NCBI GenBank assembly: GCA_007128995.1
Contig: SKWJ01000119.1
Coordinates: forward strand, 1-10,585
DNA length: 10,585 nt
From: Paracoccaceae bacterium
Lineage (GTDB): Bacteria > Pseudomonadota > Alphaproteobacteria > Rhodobacterales > Rhodobacteraceae
Direction of reading: 5' to 3'
In this document: in pieces, positions 7,400 to 10,585 of the stretch
Layout: each line of letters starts with the position of its first letter
Numbering within the stretch: the stretch's first letter is position 1
Program-made: the position numbers and the translations under genes
The notes under the pieces: model-generated
Databases searched by the model: none
Told to the model about the DNA's origin: nothing
What the model saw: only the letters and a program-made list of their open reading frames with translations

Positions 7400-7437
7400 T
7401 CGTGCACGCGCTGACTGTGCATGAAATCGATATATCG
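7400..7437. other. Intergenic hairpin and palindrome
   Basis: In the 86-base gap before the HAD gene, 7400-7407 can pair with 7417-7424 (8 bp with one G-T pair, 9-base loop). Just after it lies the perfect 10-base palindrome CGATATATCG (7428-7437), 11 bases before the HAD start codon. There is no T run, so this is not a clear terminator. The palindrome could be an operator or chance. Confidence 0.25.
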
Positions 7438-7448
7438 GCAGGCTTCGC

Positions 7449-8150
7449 ATGACATTTGCGCATATACGGGCAGTCTTGTTTGACAAGGATGGCACGCTGT
7501 TTGATTTTTCGGCAAGCTGGTCAGGCTGGGCCTCGCGACTGCTTTCCGACTTGTCAGGGGGCGATGCGGCCACGGCCGAACGACTTGCCACTGCGATCGA
7601 ATATGATCTTTCCGAAAGCCGGTTCAGGCCGACCTCTCCTGTGATTGCCGGAACTCTGGCGGAAGCCACCGAGTTGCTTTTGCCGCACTTGCCGGAAGAG
7701 TCTTTCGGCAGCTTGTCCGAGCATCTCTTACGAAGCTCTGCCGCTGCCGAGATGGTTCCGCCTTTGCCCCTCGCGCCCCTTCTGGACAGGCTGACCGCGC
7801 ATGGGTTGAAACTTGGTGTGGCGACAAATGATGGCGTTGCGTCTGCAATTGCGCATCTGACCCGGGCAGGCATACTCGAGCACTTCACGCAGGTTCTGGG
7901 ATATGACAGTGGCTATACCCCGAAACCTGCGCCGGACATGTTGCTTGGCTTCGCCACACATCTGGGGCTTGAACCAAGGCACGTGGTCATGGTGGGCGAC
8001 AGTACGCATGATCTTGTTGCAGGGCGCGCAGCCGGGATGGCGACCATCGGTGTCCTGACCGGAATGGCCAGCGCCGCAGAGCTTCATCCATATGCGGACA
8101 GGGTGCTTTTGGATATCGGGCATCTGCCAGGCGCACTTGGCTTGGTCTGA
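7449..8150 (+). CDS. HAD-superfamily phosphatase, phosphoglycolate-phosphatase-like
   Basis: The 233-residue product has all four haloacid-dehalogenase motifs. Motif I is FDKDGTL, with nucleophile Asp12 and acid/base Asp14. Motif II is Thr126 in GVATNDG. The motif III lysine is Lys159 in YTPKPAP, and motif IV is MVGDSTHDL, with Asp184 and Asp188 for Mg2+. An alpha-helical cap lies between motifs I and II (about residues 20-105), as in class C1 enzymes such as Gph. Length and motifs fit a small-molecule phosphomonoesterase. Phosphoglycolate is one candidate substrate but other sugar or nucleotide phosphates are equally possible. Only a weak ribosome binding site (GGCAGG) precedes the ATG. It is the last of three + strand genes and converges on dtd with a 23-base gap, too short for an obvious terminator. 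Confidence 0.88.
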   Translation: MTFAHIRAVLFDKDGTLFDFSASWSGWASRLLSDLSGGDAATAERLATAIEYDLSESRFRPTSPVIAGTLAEATELLLPHLPEESFGSLSEHLLRSSAAAEMVPPLPLAPLLDRLTAHGLKLGVATNDGVASAIAHLTRAGILEHFTQVLGYDSGYTPKPAPDMLLGFATHLGLEPRHVVMVGDSTHDLVAGRAAGMATIGVLTGMASAAELHPYADRVLLDIGHLPGALGLV

Positions 8151-8173
8151 CAGCGCCCAAAGCGCGGGGCAGC

Positions 8174-8617
8174 TTATCGGCTGGTGTCCAGCCAGATCGT
8201 GACAGGACCATCATTGACCAGATGAACTGCCATCTCGGCGCCGAATTGCCCGGTTTCGACAGGAACTCCGAGATTGCGCAAAGCCTGCGCAAAATGCAGA
8301 TAGAGCCGCTCGCCATCTTGCGGCGACGCGGCAGACGAAAACCCAGGGCGGTTGCCGGACCGGGTATCAGCGGCCAGCGTAAACTGGCTGACAACCAGCG
8401 CAGATCCGCCTGTGTCTTTGAGTGCAAGATTCATCTTGCCAAGGGGATCCCGGAAAATCCGCAGCTTGTAGATTCTTGCGGCCAATGCGTCTGCGTCCGT
8501 CTCGGTATCGCCTTGCATGGCACAGACGAGAATCATCAGCCCTGAACTGCATTTTCCAATACTTGTGCCATCGACTTTGACCTGTGCCTCTTGCACCCTC
8601 TGAACGACTGCCCGCAT
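8174..8617 (-). CDS. dtd: D-aminoacyl-tRNA deacylase
   Basis: Dtd hydrolyses D-amino acids (and glycine mischarged onto tRNA-Ala) from tRNA, keeping D-residues out of proteins; it works as a cytoplasmic homodimer. The 147 residues match the family length of about 145. Both active-site signatures are present: SQFTLAAD (residues 77-84) and NDGPVT (135-140), the latter holding the Gly-Pro pair that reaches across the dimer. GNRPGF (88-93) and the start MRAVVQRV are also typical. Its ATG overlaps the stop of the upstream sugar kinase by one base (TGATG), and no good Shine-Dalgarno is seen, so translation probably depends on coupling to the kinase. Confidence 0.96.
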   Translation of the reverse strand: MRAVVQRVQEAQVKVDGTSIGKCSSGLMILVCAMQGDTETDADALAARIYKLRIFRDPLGKMNLALKDTGGSALVVSQFTLAADTRSGNRPGFSSAASPQDGERLYLHFAQALRNLGVPVETGQFGAEMAVHLVNDGPVTIWLDTSR

Positions 8618-9534
8618 CAGAGTTCATGTGCCCATGGCGGGTTCGCCCCGGCCCGCGAGACTGTTACCGCCGCTGCCCGAGCACCGAAAGACAGGGCCTC
8701 GCTGAGTGTCGTCGTGTCCAGTAAATCGAGATCCGCGCGCAAGAGTGCAGGATTGCGCATGAGTGACGCAAGAAAGCCCGCATTGAGCGTATCGCCCGCC
8801 CCAACCGTATCGACGACTGGAACGCGCGGAGCGCTGACATGAACGCTGCCCATCGGGTTGACTGCGCGCGCACCCGCTGAGCCTTCGGTGACAACAACGA
8901 TCTTTGGTCCTCTCTCGAGCAGTCGTGCGATTTGCGTATCAAGCTCTCCACATCCCATCAGCCAACTCAGATCTTCATCCGAGAGCTTGACGATATCGGC
9001 GCGCGCAAGCATGCGATCCAATCGTGCGCGATAGGCGGCTTCATCAGAAATGAAACCAGGCCGGATGTTCGGATCAAGCATTACGATTCTGTCTTCGGCC
9101 TGTTCCAGTAATGTCTCAAGTGTCGTGGCACAGGCTCCGCCCACCAAGGATATACCGCCCAGAAACAGAACTTTCACACGCGCAGGAAGTTCGGGCAGTT
9201 CTTTCACATCCATGTCCCGCAACGCAGTGCCGGTGTCGTAGAATGTATAATGCGCCTGTCCCTCTGTCAGCTTTACGAAGGCAAGGGTGCAGGGTCTGGC
9301 AACCACGGGCGAATAGACATGATCGACCCCGGACTCGGTCAAGGCTGCACGCAATCTCTCGCCAAACAGGTCATCTGAAAGCGGGCTGAAGAAACCAGTC
9401 TCCGCGCCAAGTCGCCCCAGAGCGATTGCCGTATTGAAAACCGCCCCGCCCGGATGAGGAACAAATGCGTCCTCACCCTGCGCAGTATGGCGCGGCAGCA
9501 TGTCAATCAGCGCGTCTCCAGCGCACAAGATCAT
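8617..9534 (-). CDS. PfkB-family carbohydrate kinase (probable fructokinase)
   Basis: This is an ATP-dependent sugar kinase of the ribokinase/PfkB family, 305 residues. The N-terminal signature [15 protein letters not shown] (residues 29-43) and the C-terminal signature [12 protein letters not shown] are both intact, with catalytic base Asp248 in GAGD. The nucleotide-binding strand [10 protein letters not shown] also fits. The opening [14 protein letters not shown] and overall spacing resemble fructokinases, but related kinases for other sugars or nucleosides look alike, so the substrate is tentative. The start is ATG 9534, with GGAG (9541-9544 on the + strand) 6 bases upstream. It follows the zinc-ribbon protein gene by 14 bases and overlaps dtd by one base, so the three form one probable operon. 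Confidence 0.9.
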   Translation of the reverse strand: MILCAGDALIDMLPRHTAQGEDAFVPHPGGAVFNTAIALGRLGAETGFFSPLSDDLFGERLRAALTESGVDHVYSPVVARPCTLAFVKLTEGQAHYTFYDTGTALRDMDVKELPELPARVKVLFLGGISLVGGACATTLETLLEQAEDRIVMLDPNIRPGFISDEAAYRARLDRMLARADIVKLSDEDLSWLMGCGELDTQIARLLERGPKIVVVTEGSAGARAVNPMGSVHVSAPRVPVVDTVGAGDTLNAGFLASLMRNPALLRADLDLLDTTTLSEALSFGARAAAVTVSRAGANPPWAHEL

Positions 9535-9540
9535 TTCAAA

Positions 9541-9544
9541 CTCC
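9541..9544 (-). promoter_or_regulatory. Shine-Dalgarno site of the PfkB kinase
   Basis: GGAG on the minus strand, 6 bases before the ATG at 9534 and after the stop of the preceding gene. It supports this start over in-frame alternatives. Confidence 0.6.
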
Positions 9545-9548
9545 GATT

Positions 9549-10585
9549 TCAGAACCCGCCCAATTCGGCGACATAAAATGCCAGCGTCAGAAAGGCCAGT
9601 CCCATAAGCACTGCGCCGCCGATCTTCCAGGGCGACCAGGGCCGTTCACCCTGAACACGTCCTGTCTGGCCATTGATGATAAAGCGATAGGACTTGCCGC
9701 GATAGCGATAGGCCGCCATCCAGATCGGCAGCAGCAGATGCTTGAATCGCTCGTTGCTGTAATCGGTTCTGACTGTTGAAATGCGCTGTTCGTCGCCGCC
9801 GATATCACGCTGGATATCTGCGCGAATCTGCGCGTCCATCCGAGTGCGGGCGATATCGAATCCATCCTGCAACTCGACAGTATAGCCCTCAGCCCGAAAG
9901 CCCGAAATGTAATCGGCACTATAGGGCTGGAGATCGGCCATTGTCCAAGGCTCGAGCCGTCGGATATTGGCGCGGGGCAGCGACTTCGCCGCCATGACCA
10001 GCAGATCAAGAAACTGTCGTCTGACTTGCCCCGAGGCGGGCGACCAGCGTGTCCGTCTCTCGCGGCGCGCGGTTTTGCCCGAGCCCGTCATGACATAATA
10101 GTATGTGCCACGCTGGCCTGTATAACGTGACTGTGTTGCGACATCGAAAGCCCAGTACGGCACATAAAGGCCGTTCAACCGGCCTGTGCTGCGCGCGTAT
10201 TTTGAAAGTTCGGATGGTGCAAACCACAGACTGCGCAGCCACGTTCCCATCTTCTCATGAGCATCGCGTTCCGACAGCCGGAATGGCAGGATCGCATGCG
10301 GCTTGATATGGCGATGCGTCCCGGTATCCGTGACCACCGGACTGGCGCAGAACGGACATTCGGCGGAGTGAACATTTTCTTCGAACTGGACCTCAGCGCC
10401 GCAGGTATCGCAGTGAACAATCCGTGTTTCTTCCATCTCTTCTGCTGGAAGCGTCTTGGCGAGTGCGTCATGATAGTCCAGCGATTGCAGCGCGGTGACC
10501 CGTGTTGCATCATCGATTTGCGGGATGGATTGTTCGTGACCGCAGAATTCACAACTCAACCGTGCCTGTCCCGGCGCAAATCTCA
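9549..10585 (-). CDS. Zinc-ribbon membrane protein, 5' end beyond the window
   Basis: The frame is open to the window edge. A TTG at 10559 could be taken for a start, but the eight codons before it (RFAPGQAR) continue a typical zinc-ribbon sequence, so the true start lies outside. Counting from that TTG, a first CxxC pair is CEFC (residues 3-6), whose partner pair should be off the edge. A second ribbon has Cys50, Cys53, Cys68 and Cys71 (CDTCGAE and CPFCASP). A long soluble region follows, rich in Tyr, Trp and Arg (GLYVPYWAFDVATQSRYTGQRGTYYY). A single hydrophobic segment near the C-terminus (about 311-332) looks like a membrane anchor. Relatives are often mislabelled as primosomal protein N' or helicase; I see no helicase motifs. 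The function is unknown. It heads the visible part of the operon with the sugar kinase and dtd. Confidence 0.85.
   Translation of the reverse strand, partial: RFAPGQARLSCEFCGHEQSIPQIDDATRVTALQSLDYHDALAKTLPAEEMEETRIVHCDTCGAEVQFEENVHSAECPFCASPVVTDTGTHRHIKPHAILPFRLSERDAHEKMGTWLRSLWFAPSELSKYARSTGRLNGLYVPYWAFDVATQSRYTGQRGTYYYVMTGSGKTARRERRTRWSPASGQVRRQFLDLLVMAAKSLPRANIRRLEPWTMADLQPYSADYISGFRAEGYTVELQDGFDIARTRMDAQIRADIQRDIGGDEQRISTVRTDYSNERFKHLLLPIWMAAYRYRGKSYRFIINGQTGRVQGERPWSPWKIGGAVLMGLAFLTLAFYVAELGGF

Noticed and set aside
8153..8165. GCGC-5 bases-GCGC hairpin in the HAD/dtd convergent gap as a terminator
   Set aside because: The stem is only 4 bp and no T run follows on either strand.
1..10585. 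CRISPR array, transposon, prophage, tRNA/rRNA or biosynthetic cluster
   Set aside because: I saw no spaced direct repeats, transposase or integrase, tRNA-like cloverleaf or grouped pathway genes; all nine main genes fit ordinary chromosomal families.

Overview
This looks like ordinary chromosomal DNA from an alphaproteobacterium, most likely the Rhodobacteraceae/Roseobacter group. The basis is protein style (RimO, Tex and Dtd variants, and a zinc-ribbon membrane protein typical of that group), moderately high G+C, and a textbook alphaproteobacterial LexA box (GTTC-N7-GTTC). That placement is inferred from recognition, not from a database search. The window is densely coding: nine recognisable genes, no intergenic gap over about 140 bases, and no tRNA, rRNA, insertion sequence, CRISPR array or phage gene that I can see.

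Layout. Bases 1-103 may carry the last codons of an upstream gene on the + strand. The + strand gene for the RNA-binding protein Tex follows (104-2416, GTG start). It converges on a minus-strand pair: a geranylgeranyl-reductase-family flavoprotein (3923-5119) and, 30-39 bases downstream of it, rimO (2501-3892). A 13-bp inverted repeat in the tex/rimO gap probably ends the tex transcript. Upstream of the flavoprotein, also on the minus strand, is a 202-codon ImuA-like gene (5233-5841) whose promoter overlaps a perfect LexA box. Diverging from it on the + strand is a run of three genes: a small lipoprotein of the I78 protease-inhibitor family (5980-6252), a Tas-type aldo/keto reductase (6322-7362) and a HAD-family phosphatase (7449-8150). 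That run converges on a minus-strand operon entering from the right edge: a partial zinc-ribbon membrane protein (stop at 9549), a PfkB-family sugar kinase (8617-9534) and D-aminoacyl-tRNA deacylase dtd (8174-8617). The kinase stop and the dtd start share one base (TGATG).

How the genes relate. Several are translation or nucleic-acid housekeeping genes: tex acts in transcription and RNA binding, rimO modifies ribosomal protein S12, and dtd proofreads mischarged tRNA. The others are metabolic enzymes with general-purpose folds whose substrates cannot be read from sequence. The most informative signal is the SOS operator in front of a stand-alone ImuA-like gene: no imuB or dnaE2, the usual partners in the mutagenic translesion cassette, lies beside it. 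I see no evidence for a new defence, mobile or biosynthetic system in this window.
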